Assembly: GCA_037951165.1 (NCBI GenBank) | Contig: JBBDHG010000051.1 | Location: 3,887,001 to 3,951,000, forward strand | From: Lophius americanus | Taxonomy: Eukaryota; Chordata; Actinopteri; Lophiiformes; Lophiidae | DNA length: 64,000 bases | Reading direction: 5' to 3' | Part shown: piece after piece, positions 44,401 through 50,800 of the stretch | Layout: each line of letters starts with the position of its first letter | Position numbering within the stretch: position 1 is the stretch's first letter | The notes under the pieces: generated by a model | The model's database searches: none | Told to the model about the DNA's origin: nothing | The model's input: the letters and a program-made list of their open reading frames with translations, nothing else | Position numbers and translations under genes: made by a program

Positions 44401-46542
44401 ATTAATACCTCCACCAAAAGTATATATGTATATTTTTAGATTTTAATTAAACTTGGATGGACGGTTTAGCATATGACAAGCAAGATCTCATTACATTTTA
44501 CAGGGTGGAAATAGGTGCTGTCAGTTTTTATTATTTCCACTTTAAAATTGAAAGATGTGGCTTTTTTCAACATTTCAGTCTGTCACACATCTAGACACGT
44601 GTGGATCTTGATAAAAGGTTTGTGTCAGTTTCATAGTTAATCTGTTTAATAGTTCATGTATAACTTACAAATGCGCTCCAAAAAGCCAGATATTGCATTG
44701 TTTAAGAAAGAGATAACAAATCTCCATCTCAAGGCTTTTAGTAATTCTGTAAATTATGAAAACTTGATTTCCTTAGCAGAGGTAATGTAGCTAACTCAAC
44801 TGTCATGAAAGTTAACACCCATTTAAACAAATTAGTGCTGGCCCTTTACAGAGAATCCCATCAGTAACATAGTGGTACTTTTACATGGTTGAAATCCTGT
44901 TAGTATTAGCCTAAACTCTTCACATATTGAGATGTTCCCCTTTTTTGTATCACTCTGTAGGATACCTCTGCCACCCCAGGCTCTTTGTGTCCCTGCTGCA
45001 GATTAAACTCTGGGGTGTTTCTGTGTGTGACGAGCCCTGACAGTGCAGGTTTGTAGAAGACACGGTCATGGGCAGCTGCAGGGGGATTACCTCCACACAC
45101 ATATATTTAATAAGGTCTCAATCTGAGTGCAGACTGGATCAGTGTTATGGAAATGAGGTTGTAAGGGTCAGGTCACTAAAGTCTGAGGAGTTGAGTGGGA
45201 AAGGGGGTTATTGTGTGAGTGCTCCACTGACCAGGACGACCCAGAATCCTACCACCACCTAAAGATCAGAGGTCATGGACTCAAACCCCTTACTCTGTGG
45301 TCTGAGCTAAAGACAGAGCCTCCAACACCGTCTGCTCTGTTCCCATTCTCATGCAAAGCTGCTCTGTTATTATACATTTTTTAGTACTAACCACAACCTC
45401 TTGGGTCATATTTAACATTTATCTTATGATGATTGTGCCTGAAAAACAAGTTACAAACAAATAACCCAACTTTCATGTTTCCAATTTTTCTGTAAAATCT
45501 CTTTTTTAATTTTAGGTGCATAGTAGGTTGCTTTTGGACTACCTCCTAAAATATCTATTTTAATTAAAAGAATGGGATCAAATTACAATTTTAATAATGA
45601 AATCTAAATTCCAAGTCCATTTATAACCTTTTTCAGGATGTTAGGGCTCATCTTCACTCCACCTCAAGTGATTGGATTTGGCTTGATTAAATCTTTAGAA
45701 AAGTTGGTGAATGGGCAATGAAACTTTTTTACTTTATCATTATTATTATTAAATAGAAGTTATATATTTGTTAAACTGCTATTTTGTGTCAAAGAGCTTT
45801 ATGGAAGGTACTTGAATGGAATAGAATAGAAAATAACAATTTTTGAAGTTATATCGAGGACACCCGGTACCTTCCATGCTTCAAAATAAATGTTCAATCA
45901 ATTACTCTCTGATTGCTGGCCTGTGAAATAATGTTCTATGCGTAGTTATTCAACATTTTTAAATATTACAGATTTAAATGGACAATGACATACTGTGCTC
46001 AAGGTTCAACCTTGATATTGGAATGATCAGCATGGCAATTTATAGATTTGCTTTCAATTTGAGTTTGCATATTGTTCATACTCGTAAAAGATCATTCATT
46101 TAAATATTGATAAGGGCCTCCACTCCTCTGGTATGAAAGGAACAAATCACACAATCCTTATAGGACTGATAAGAGGATGAAGCCGAACCCGGTTTGTCTC
46201 ATTCACAACTAAAAAAACAGCTTCCATATACCAAATAAATGCTTTTGGACATTTGAACTTAAATTACATTACTGGTATATTCACTAGTAAAGCTATCAGT
46301 ATTATCTCAGGCTCCATACATTCCTGACATCGACATTCAGCTTACTAAAAGTGAGAGTAGAAGCCACAGTAGGGGAATAGGCAGAAGCAGCATCTGTGCT
46401 ATCTGGTGAAGTTCCCCAAGTCCTCATCCTGCACCCTCCAACACCTGAACCAAGCTTAAGGATGGAATAGGATGGAAGAAGAAAAACTATACTTACTCAA
46501 ACAGAAAGCTGCCAGGAAGTTGAGAAAAACTGTCAGCTTCAT
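14346..46542 (-). CDS. igdcc3: igdcc3 (Punc): Ig superfamily DCC subclass member 3, complete 14-exon CDS
   Basis: Whole-gene entry; exons follow separately. All 13 introns have GT-AG ends, and the exon phases chain without a break into 704 codons, so this looks like a complete functional gene. Layout by residue: signal peptide about 1-20; Ig1 about 25-115 (Cys44-Cys98); Ig2 118-209 (Cys141-Cys190); Ig3 210-308 (Cys240-Cys288); Ig4 309-400 (Cys332-Cys381); FN3-1 about 402-502; FN3-2 503-600; a juxtamembrane CQC; TM about 618-641 (IVIGIHIGTACIIFCVLF); and a tail of about 60 residues. Four Ig plus two FN3 separates IGDCC3 from IGDCC4, neogenin and DCC, which have more FN3 repeats. The family is type I membrane receptors related to netrin/RGM receptors and expressed in embryonic neural tube; ligand and signalling are poorly known. 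The tail is shorter than I recall for mammals. Confidence 0.92.
14421..15746 (-). other. igdcc3 intron 13
   Basis: Contains a poly-T run near 14.99-15.01 kb and, at about 14.93-14.99 kb on the + strand, a short LINE-tail-like piece (GAAAAGCGCTCTATAGATAA followed by ATTTATTATCATTATATT). Nothing else is recognised. Confidence 0.5.
15747..15849 (-). CDS. igdcc3: igdcc3 coding exon 13 (cytoplasmic)
   Basis: The acceptor CTGTTCTGCAG and the donor CAG|GTAGTC bound 103 bases. The first base completes Ser646. The exon reads KGTQDNWSVPRESTGHNGVP then KDGGYRPRQDPVPQ, a polar, charged stretch with no catalytic domain. It sits just inside the membrane and ends in phase 0. Confidence 0.8.
15850..17237 (-). 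other. igdcc3 intron 12
   Basis: Nearly the whole intron is a decayed Tc1-like transposon, listed separately. Confidence 0.6.
15995..17195 (+). mobile_element. Decayed Tc1-like DNA transposon
   Basis: The ends form long, diverged inverted repeats: TACATTGTAGAACAATTGAA with a CATATGGATT block near 16.02-16.08 kb, mirrored by TTCCATGAGTGTTATTTCAT and TTCTACAATGCAGAAAATA near 17.11-17.18 kb. Between them are recognisable Tc1 transposase-gene phrases in the right order: CAAGTGCAGTCAAATACAAA, CTCTGCTGCAGAGGATACGT, GCATGTGTGGTTCCCACATG, TTTTTCAACAGGACAAACAA and AGAGTGAAGGAGTGCTCCAT. Internal deletions and stops leave no intact transposase, so it cannot move itself. It lies opposite to igdcc3 in an intron. 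Confidence 0.8.
17238..17364 (-). CDS. igdcc3: igdcc3 coding exon 12 (transmembrane)
   Basis: The acceptor GGCTTTCCAG and the donor CGCAG|GTGAGT bound 127 bases, entered in phase 1. The exon encodes EKSLCQCRDGEASLGS, then the membrane helix IVIGIHIGTACIIFCVLFLM, then FGYRR. The helix sequence, especially GIHIG and CIIFCVLFL, is what separates IGDCC3 from its relatives. The basic FGYRR after the helix fits a type I orientation with the tail inside the cell. Confidence 0.93.
17365..18858 (-). other. igdcc3 intron 11
   Basis: Holds a copy of the unnamed ~340-bp dispersed repeat (18,270-18,560). The rest is AT-rich and unassigned. Confidence 0.5.
18270..18560 (+). repeat. Unnamed dispersed repeat, copy 1
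   Basis: It shares with 47.57-47.83 kb the phrases GGGTATATC, GAAAAGTC, AATCCCC and GAGCAATCCCCCTAATTGAA. It shares with 49.4-49.8 kb the phrases ACTAAATCAGATCAATGGTT followed by GAGAAATGATGGCCCA, and GCTCCCC...AAAATATGAAC. No coding frame or terminal repeat is visible. Confidence 0.6.
18859..18972 (-). CDS. igdcc3: igdcc3 coding exon 11 (end of FN3-2)
   Basis: The acceptor CTGTTTCAG and the donor ACTG|GTATGT bound 114 bases, phase 1 to phase 1. The exon encodes DPGAVYEVKLVAYNGNGESD then CSKRLVSLAEEGMSDPTT. The YEVKLVAYNGNGES stretch is the canonical F-G strand signature of an FN3 domain. Confidence 0.95.
18973..21034 (-). other. igdcc3 intron 10
   Basis: Contains the perfect inverted repeat at 19,776-19,847. 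Otherwise I recognise no exon or known repeat, although 19.47-19.68 kb is relatively GC-rich. Confidence 0.5.
19776..19847. repeat. Perfect 34-bp inverted repeat with 4-nt loop
   Basis: Arms 19776-19809 and 19814-19847 are exact reverse complements around the loop TATT. Each arm contains the octamer ATGCAAAT or its complement. Transcribed RNA would fold into a 34-bp uninterrupted stem. No flanking target duplication or transposon end is evident. Confidence 0.97.
21035..21223 (-). CDS. igdcc3: igdcc3 coding exon 10 (start of FN3-2)
   Basis: The acceptor CTGCTATCAG and the donor CTGG|GTATGA bound 189 bases, phase 1 to phase 1. It encodes PIPPTFFTKVVNSSSVQVLW (FN3 A-B strands with the core Trp), then VEGFRLSYRRVPHTTFQ and LAFLVNAHTIIDL. 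GFRLSYR is the C-strand motif with its conserved Tyr. Confidence 0.95.
21224..21693 (-). other. igdcc3 intron 9
   Basis: A 470-bp intron with nothing recognised. Confidence 0.6.
21694..21858 (-). CDS. igdcc3: igdcc3 coding exon 9 (end of FN3-1)
   Basis: The acceptor GCGATTCAG and the donor GGAG|GTAATA bound 165 bases, phase 1 to phase 1. It encodes PDSLELQEAISKGNFQHDVT, then NLEPATTYSLYLKAYSPLGA, then SQQSHTVVATT. LEPATTYSLYLKAYSPLG is the E-F-G strand signature of an FN3 domain. Confidence 0.96.
22082..22332 (-). CDS. igdcc3: igdcc3 coding exon 8 (end of Ig4, start of FN3-1)
   Basis: The acceptor GTCTGTTCAG and the donor GGAG|GTAAAT bound 251 bases, phase 2 to phase 1. It first encodes the end of Ig4, SSDDEAIYQCIAENSAGTNQ, with the DxAxYxC motif that fixes the second disulphide Cys (381). 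It then enters FN3-1 with LPSPPESLTASGLSTTALQI, TWKEPPANVTDNVIGYVLHI and RKIG. The Ig-to-FN3 junction is inside this exon. Confidence 0.96.
22500..22642. mobile_element. MITE-like DNA transposon fragment
   Basis: Begins with CCATTAAAACCACCTTCCTC and a CAAAACAGCTCTG block, and ends with GCTGATTGGTGTATA. These match a widespread teleost DNA-transposon family whose ends read 'CATAACATTAAAACCA' and 'GGCTGATCGGTGTATA'. Relatives occur at 23.15-23.41 and 32.85-33.18 kb. The superfamily is not certain. Confidence 0.5.
23150..23410. mobile_element. MITE-like DNA transposon fragment
   Basis: Ends in CACCTGTCAGTGGTTATAAT then GTTATGGCTGAATGGTGTAT, the characteristic terminus of the family also seen at 22.5 and 32.9 kb. 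There is no coding capacity. Confidence 0.5.
24268..24433 (-). CDS. igdcc3: igdcc3 coding exon 7 (first half of Ig4)
   Basis: The acceptor TGCTCCTCAG and the donor AACAG|GTAGGT bound 166 bases, phase 1 to phase 2. It encodes PPEFLQWPQSVSKPAGGSAV, FTCVAQGVPEPHLIWLKNGK and VLTPGNNVKLTNN. TCxAxGxPxPxLxWxKNG is the textbook I-set B-C strand pattern, giving Cys332 and the core Trp. Confidence 0.96.
27840..28040 (-). pseudogene. Orphan C2H2 zinc-finger-like fragment
   Basis: The - strand frame contains FCSLCPDKSFYNANEFNSHI then LYQH, a C-x2-C-x12-H-x4-H spacing with Phe and hydrophobic core positions as in a C2H2 finger. SLSHTEEDMKASIGTL follows, then low-complexity sequence and a stop. There is no upstream start ATG. 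It could be a remnant of a retrotransposon ORF or retrocopy, or chance. I do not recognise a parent gene. Confidence 0.3.
28212..28224 (+). promoter_or_regulatory. DR1-type nuclear-receptor half-site pair
   Basis: GGGTTAAAGGTCA is a direct repeat of two AGGTCA-like half sites with one spacer base, the arrangement bound by HNF4, COUP-TF and RXR dimers. It lies in igdcc3 intron 6. A single motif is weak evidence. Confidence 0.25.
30440..30610. promoter_or_regulatory. Possible intronic regulatory element
   Basis: Within about 170 bp are a perfect 7-bp palindrome pair CCTCGAG...CTCGAGG (30462-30482), homeodomain-type cores (GCTAATTGAG, CCAATTA), a CCAATG, and a composite TGAGTCAACGTCA joining AP-1-like and CRE-like sites. 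The base composition differs from the AT-rich flanks. The call is inference from motif density. Confidence 0.25.
32088..32246 (-). CDS. igdcc3: igdcc3 coding exon 6 (second half of Ig3)
   Basis: The acceptor TGTCAATCAG and the donor CAAG|GTGAGG bound 159 bases, phase 1 to phase 1. It encodes GRSIGVEGIQVLGTGNLMIS, then DVSLQHSGVYVCAANRPGT, then RRTALGRLVVQ. DxSLxxSGVYVCxAxN is the E-F strand Ig signature with Cys288. Confidence 0.96.
32342..32479 (-). CDS. igdcc3: igdcc3 coding exon 5 (first half of Ig3)
   Basis: The acceptor CAATCCTCCAG and the donor CTAG|GTACCT bound 138 bases, phase 1 to phase 1, with only 95 bp of intron to exon 6. It encodes GAPRKYKEPVILSGPQNLTI then TVHQTAILECIATGNPRPIV and SWSRL. 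ECxAxGNPxPxVxW is the I-set B-C pattern (Cys240). Confidence 0.96.
32480..33643 (-). other. igdcc3 intron 4
   Basis: Mostly occupied by the transposon fragment at 32,850-33,180. The rest is unassigned AT-rich sequence. Confidence 0.55.
32850..33180 (+). mobile_element. Teleost DNA-transposon fragment
   Basis: Starts CGACATAACATTAAAACCAA, like the pieces at 22.5 and 23.4 kb, and continues with CAGTAGCTAATCTGTGTGAT, TCACATGTGTCAATGAGCCT and CTACTGACCACTGCAGAACG. I recall these in this order from an abundant fish repeat. No intact transposase frame is present. Confidence 0.55.
33644..33774 (-). CDS. igdcc3: igdcc3 coding exon 4 (second half of Ig2)
   Basis: The acceptor GCTTTTCCAG and the donor ACTG|GTAAGT bound 131 bases, phase 2 to phase 1. 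It encodes YILLPKGILQVMGVRQVDVG then VFRCVAINTANTRYSHEAML and NIT. The VRQVDVGVFRCVAINTAN block carries Cys190 of Ig2. Confidence 0.96.
33775..34909 (-). other. igdcc3 intron 3
   Basis: Contains a degenerate minisatellite (34,190-34,440). The rest is unassigned. Confidence 0.55.
34190..34440 (+). repeat. Degenerate ~20-30-bp minisatellite
   Basis: Phrases of the form GTAGAGGCCAGCAGTGTG with G/A changes (AGTGGAGGCCGGCAGTGTG, AATAAAGGCCAGCAGTGTG, AGTAGAGGCCATCAGTGAG) recur about eight times, some separated by longer inserts such as CTTCCACTACTGTG. Confidence 0.75.
34910..35054 (-). CDS. igdcc3: igdcc3 coding exon 3 (first half of Ig2)
   Basis: The acceptor ACCTTCTCAG and the donor AGCAG|GTAACC bound 145 bases, phase 1 to phase 2. 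It encodes LPKFHTHPASMIVDEGSVAR, FQCEINGVPEANITWERNRV and PLNNSES. FQCxxNGxPxAxITW is the I-set B-C pattern with Cys141 and the core Trp; NIT is a possible N-glycosylation site. Confidence 0.96.
35641..35917. repeat. 139-bp tandem duplication
   Basis: Units 35641-35779 and 35780-35917 both start ATCCGTAACCAAC and end in ATGATACTGTTGCGT. Only a handful of differences are visible (ACCAA/ACTAA, TTAGCG/TTAACG, GAGGG/GAAGG). The high identity implies a recent duplication. Confidence 0.95.
37141..37292. repeat. 19-bp minisatellite
   Basis: The unit TGTACACTGCTATATAAAC recurs about 7.5 times head to tail with single-base changes, and one partial 12-bp unit lies in the middle. Confidence 0.92.
37624..37929 (-). 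CDS. igdcc3: igdcc3 coding exon 2 (end of signal peptide, whole Ig1)
   Basis: The acceptor TCCTGTCTGCAG and the donor GCAT|GTAAGT bound 306 bases, phase 1 to phase 1. It starts ACLASELSFLLEPSDVIAVR, then PLMLDCRVQGEEPIMVTWRK (Cys44 and core Trp), NGTLYIQSF (possible N-glycosylation), and DLGEYDCAAQNHYGLLVSRK (Cys98). A complete I-set domain sits in one exon, whereas Ig2-Ig4 are each split over two. Confidence 0.96.
38520..38720 (+). repeat. Dispersed repeat, copy 3 (Penelope/hammerhead-like, degenerate)
   Basis: Reads TCTGATGAAGGCTTGAAGAT then AAAAAGTGTTGGAG, followed by ATAGGTCC, a TTTTAGCTGTT block, TTGGAATTTCTTTGATTCTC and GAGAGCACCTCCAGCA. Copies 1 and 2 share these blocks. CTGATGA is intact, but the expected GAAA core is ATAAAAA here, so it should not be an active ribozyme. 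Confidence 0.5.
43290..43640. repeat. Degenerate (CCTTA)n simple-sequence zone
   Basis: ACCTTA/CCTTAC words recur through about 350 bp (for example CCTTACCTTATTTTATG and CTTGCCTTACCTTACTTA) without a strict period, like an old pentanucleotide microsatellite. Confidence 0.7.
46497..46542 (-). CDS. igdcc3: igdcc3 coding exon 1 (start codon, signal peptide)
   Basis: The ATG at 46540-46542 (- strand, context GAGGAAATGA) starts MKLTVFLNFLAAFCL, a hydrophobic signal-peptide core. The donor TTGA|GTAAGT is near consensus. The final base joins GT of exon 2 to make Ser16, and cleavage is expected near CLA/SEL. Confidence 0.85.
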
Positions 46543-47080
46543 TTCCTCCAACTGCTTTTAACTGAGTTAAAGCTTCTGACCCTCAAAAATCAAGTTCAAA
46601 GAAGTAATCCAAATGTCTTATTCTGTGTCTTTTTGCTGTCTGGTCTTTGCTGATAAAGCTAAAATGTGTTTTCTTTTTTTAAAGCATTGCTAGTCCTTAG
46701 ATTTCCTGGTCCAATGTTTGGCCCACGGAAGGCTGTTGGTCATGTCTAAAGCTACTCTGAGAATGAGGATGACATCTCAGCCTGGTCAGAGCTCATTAGC
46801 TATTCAGCCTCATTGTTGTCAGTGAATGGACATTCATGAAACAGCTTTCACCGGCCACTGCAGGTTAGTCTTCGATGAGCCAATTGCAGGCTCGGGGTGA
46901 TGTAGAGATGGTTGCTCCGCCTGGGAGGCATGATTGATATTCATTTAAACAGAGGGCTGTAGACCACTGGCTCTTCCAAACCCACCCCACCCATTCTAGC
47001 CTGATGGGCCAGCTGTGACCTGAGCTGGAAACACACCTCCCTCCCAGCTGAGGGAGCACATTCTCTGGTTGGATTTTATT
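46543..47080 (-). promoter_or_regulatory. igdcc3 5' UTR / promoter-proximal region (candidate)
   Basis: Upstream of the start codon, 46.86-47.05 kb is GC-richer than its surroundings. On the - strand it contains GGGTGGGGTGGG (KLF/Sp-like), CAATTGGCTC (inverted CCAAT) and AATATCAATCATG (PBX/HOX-like). No clear TATA box is present. The transcription start cannot be placed, and a 5' UTR intron is possible. Confidence 0.25.
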
Positions 47081-47560
47081 AGAATAAATAATTATATTTT
47101 CAGGTAACTATTGAAAGGAAGAACATTAAAAGTTGTCTCCTTTTTAAAGTAAAATCTATTACTTTAGGATATACACATTTTGTGTTATTTTTGCTCTAGA
47201 AATAAATAAAACACAACCCATGGGGTTCAGCTTAATCTGTACCAACAATACATCAGAGGACAAGTCCACGTTAAACAGATTGTTATTCTAAGTGAATGAC
47301 AGAAAGGAGAGCCTGATTTACTTTTATAAAATTGAGACCGTTTCAGTGTGTGAATAATCAGATGTATGTTCAGAAGTTGAAGGCCAGATAAGACCCGATC
47401 CTAAAATATATCCACTGGGATAAATATACATTAAAGCTCATCTTTTTCACAAGTCCTGCCTAAAACTATATTTCATGATATTATCATTAATTCTATTTGC
47501 TTGATAATAAAAACTGATAAACATAGGTCAAGTGCATTCAGTTATTTAATGACAAGGGAA
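47081..47560. other. Upstream flank, nothing recognised
   Basis: AT-rich sequence. No exon or repeat was assigned. Confidence 0.4.
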
Positions 47561-47564
47561 ACTA

Positions 47565-47830
47565 GGGTATATCCCTGAAAAGTCCCTAATCCCCCTTTAT
47601 GGTTCAAGCAATCCCCCTGATTGAACCGAAAGTAAATGTGAAGTTTGTCCAAAGTATTTTTTGAAAAATAAAAATGCTCCCATAGTGAGTACAACGTGAG
47701 CGTAAATAGGATTCAAATAAGATAGATCTCTTCGAGTTGATTTATATGTACCAAATTGACAAACTGGCCTGAAGTTATGTTTGCAAAACATTGTTTTTTG
47801 AAAAAAAGCTTCACTTTACTTGTAAAATTA
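47565..47830 (+). repeat. Unnamed dispersed repeat, copy 2
   Basis: Matches 18,270-18,560 over GGGTATATCCCTGAAAAGTC, AATCCCCCTTTATGG, CAAGCAATCCCCCTGATTGA and a GCTCCC...AGTGAGTACAA block. It also shares a CAAATAAGATAGATCTC / ACCAAATT block with the copies near 18.4 and 49.4 kb. Confidence 0.6.
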
Positions 47831-49355
47831 TAAAAAAAAGAGTCGATTCATATGAAACTAATGTGGACAAAATCAGGCCATATTTATATTTGCTCTTTTA
47901 AACAACTTTCACAAGCACTTAATGAAGGTGCTTGGCTCAAGATGAAGACAGAAGCAGAAGAGTGTCACATACAATATAGCTGCACATAAAAGTATCGTAG
48001 TTACTGTGTGGTACATTGAGGTATATTTATTGTGATATTGTGATAAAAGCGTTGTGCTGCTGCATTAGGCTGAAGAATAATGTGAAATCTTTTAACAGTC
48101 ACCTGTTTCATGTCTCCTGCAGGTTGTTCGGGCCAAAAGAGTCCCCAGGGAAACAAACACTCTTTTGAAGGTTCCGGGAGAGTCCGCGTGATAGAAGAGG
48201 AGGGGAGTGTTTGGTAGTTTGGTTTAATTTATTTATTATTATAAATATATGCATGTGTTTATCCAGGATTCAATTACCACAGTGTCTTACAGTTAAGTGG
48301 TGGGTGAAAGTATGTTAAACTTCATATTTTTTGATTTTTTTAATCCAACATTTCTATGTTTTTGAAATACACTTGTAAATGTTTGCGTCCAACTAGGTCA
48401 AGCGGTCAACAGGAAAAAAGGCAACCTTTTTCTATTTGTCCAGGGGCTTACTAAGATTGCGAAATGTGTAACGGTGGTTAATTTTGATGCCCACGGAAAA
48501 ATGAACACATACGGTTTGGTACACCATTTCTTTTCGACCTCATCTTTGTGCTGCATCATCCTGCTGCTCCACGGCCATTCTAAGACCGCCCCTTCCGCTT
48601 CACCTGAGTTCTTATTTTTTAGTCCCTGTATTCTTTTTTTTTTTTTTTTCGGCTTGTTGACATAGGGCTCTAATTGTCTCTACATAGGCATTGATGAAGA
48701 AAACTCTTGTCTTTTGACCATTTGAGGTTGAGGAATGAGCATGAGTCTTAGTTGTAGATATAAATGGGCTCATTGCAGACAGATCTGCTGCGCGAGTTTC
48801 ATCCCGGAATCTTGCCACTAAGATCCAGCAGGACCATTATTTGTTTACAAGGTCCACCAGGTCAGGATGGTTTGCGTCTTTTAGACAGAACACTTTGCAC
48901 ATCATTCACCAGACGTAACACAAGGAAAGACTTCAGAAACAGGTAGGACAAAGGGAATATTTAATTATCAGCTGACCTCCACTGACCCCTTTGAATTTCT
49001 TTGAAGCTCCCTTTCTCCTCCTTCTGCCGTGGACAATATTCCAAGAAGTGCCTTGTTCTCATCCTTCAACCGATGTTGTTTGGATAAGGGATCCATTTTT
49101 ATGTGCTGTTTTTTTCGTCCTCGCTAAATCAAAAAGTAAAAGGGCAGTCCAGAGAAATTGCTCTGCTCGATAACCCTGCCTCTGACTCCCTGATATCACT
49201 GGCTCCTGCTTCTTGCCGCGCTTGCTTTTGGTGTGTATTCAGCTCCTGTTGTCAGGGGCCAGGGCCAGTTTTTCCACTGAGGAAGTCAGTCAGGCCCTGG
49301 CCAGGAACTGCGCAAAAGAAAAAGCTCCACAAATTGAATAAAATATATGGGTAGA
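47831..49355. other. Upstream flank, unassigned
   Basis: Contains a poly-T run near 48.63-48.65 kb. A 48.78-48.94 kb segment looks superficially exon-like (GCAG and CAG|GTAGGA borders), but its frames match nothing I know. No repeat family was recognised. Confidence 0.35.
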
Positions 49356-49359
49356 GAGA

Positions 49360-49905
49360 TGTGCAAGATAGCTCTCCTCGATCAATTTATATGCACCCAA
49401 TTTTCACTAAATCGGATCAATGGTTGAAAATTTATGGTCCCAAACTTTGGCAATAAAGTTCCTTGTAGTGTCAGTAATATACGACCGATCGCTCACAAAG
49501 TCAGTCCAGTTCTTCCCTACGCGGAGGTCTACGTAGACATCAAATTTGAAAATGATCCATGTAATGTGAGTTATGTACAGAAAAAAGTCCTTTTCATGAA
49601 AAAAGCTCCCCCTAGTGAGCAAAATATGAACTACAAGAGTAAATTATGATATTTACAAGCTATATCTCCTGGAATCGACTATATTCATCAAATTTCAACT
49701 AAATTTCAAGATAGAGCTCCTCATTTGCACCAAATTTGTACTAAATTGGATAAATGGTTGAGAAATTATGGCCCTACAATTTAAGAAAAATAAAGCTCTC
49801 CCTAATGTCAGAAACATACAACCGAACTTTCGCAAAAACGTTCCAGTTCTTCCTTGCGATAAGGTCCATGTGGGTATGAAATTTTTTGGGGATATTATTT
49901 CAATA
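49360..49905 (+). repeat. Unnamed dispersed repeat, copy 3 (tandem dimer, ~340-bp unit)
   Basis: The block CAAGATAGCTCTCCTCG ... ACTAAATCGGATCAATGG ... GTCAGTAATATACGACCG ... CCAGTTCTTCC at about 49,364-49,520 recurs at about 49,708-49,860. Offsets of 344, 334 and 337 bp give a unit near 340 bp. Words from it also occur at 18.4 kb. No ORF spans it. Confidence 0.7.
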
Positions 49906-49997
49906 ATGAATTTAATTTCATACTAGAATATTATAATCAACTGCCTTTGCAGTCCACTAGATAGTGCCATAGACTGTTCCTGGTTAAAACCACAAAC

Positions 49998-50800
49998 ATC
50001 AGAATCAGAATCAGAATCAGAATCAGACTTATTGGCCATGTATATGCATACAAGGAATTTGACTCTCACAGTACGCACGTAATATAAATAATTTAAATTA
50101 AATTGACAAGGCAATGAACAAATATACGAGCTATAAACAAATGTAAATATTCTTGTGTACAGGCTATATACATTTAAATATATATGTTTTAATAGGTATA
50201 TATAAATATATATGACAGTGCAAAGATGTGAGAGTAATGACAGTTGGAGGTAATTATTGTATAATGGGGTGTACCAGGTTAATGTACAACACTGACACTG
50301 GTTTGACTGTTGGTCAGGTTGATGGCCTGTGGGTAGAAACTCTTTTTGTGTGTGGTAGTTTTGGCGAACAGTGTTCTGTAGCACCTGCCAGAGGGGAGAA
50401 GTTCAAACAGGTTGTGTCCAGGGTGTGACGGGTCTGCAGTGATCCTTCTTGCCCATTTCCTGACTCTGGAGGAGTATAGGTCCTGGCTGGAGGGCAGGTT
50501 GGATCCGATGATTTTTTCTGCAGGTCTAATTGTCCGTTGTAGTCTGTTTCTGTCCTGTTTGGAATCAGATCCAAACCAAACAAACCACCTTTCAGACAAA
50601 GGAAAGGACGTTGGGTTTCCTGAAATACCTTTAGAATGCATCGTACAAGAGGTTTCTAACGCTAGAAACCAGGATACCTCTGCAAGGTACTGAAGCCCAA
50701 GTTGCTTCTGATGATTTATCGGTTTGTGAATCATTGTGTAAATGATTACAGATCCTGATGAACCGGTGGCGCCTTGCATGGTAGCCTCTGACATCACTGC
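49998..50800 (-). mobile_element. LINE ORF C-terminal fragment with (TCTGAT)n tail
   Basis: The - strand frames encode DRNRLQRTIRPAEKIIGSNL then PSSQDLYSSRVRKWARRITA, DPSHPGHNLFELLPSGRCYR and KKSFYPQAINLTN, the familiar C terminus of a teleost LINE polyprotein. The 3' UTR ends in TGGCCAATAAG and the hexanucleotide tail (TCTGAT)n at 49998-50027. The 172-codon frame is still open, suggesting a fairly recent, 5'-truncated insertion. Confidence 0.85.

Larger units (their letters stand above)
37930..46496 (-). other. igdcc3 intron 1
   Basis: The 8.57-kb first intron. It holds dispersed repeat copy 3 (38,520-38,720), GC-richer patches near 39.25-39.9, 40.2-40.5 and 41.69-41.88 kb that carry short unassignable frames, and a CCTTA-type simple-sequence zone (43,290-43,640). 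Near 44.40-44.80 kb is sequence resembling a common teleost repeat (CTCCACCAAAAGTATATATG, then ACTTGGATGGACGG). I saw no coding exon. Confidence 0.5.

Noticed and set aside
48764..48946. Exon-like segment with GCAG and CAG|GTAGGA borders containing GPPGQDG, reminiscent of a collagen repeat.
   Set aside because: Only one GPP triplet, no repeat continuation, and no partner exons on the + strand nearby.
50228..50693. + strand open frames of 66 and 93 codons.
   Set aside because: Antisense to the LINE C-terminal fragment on the - strand.
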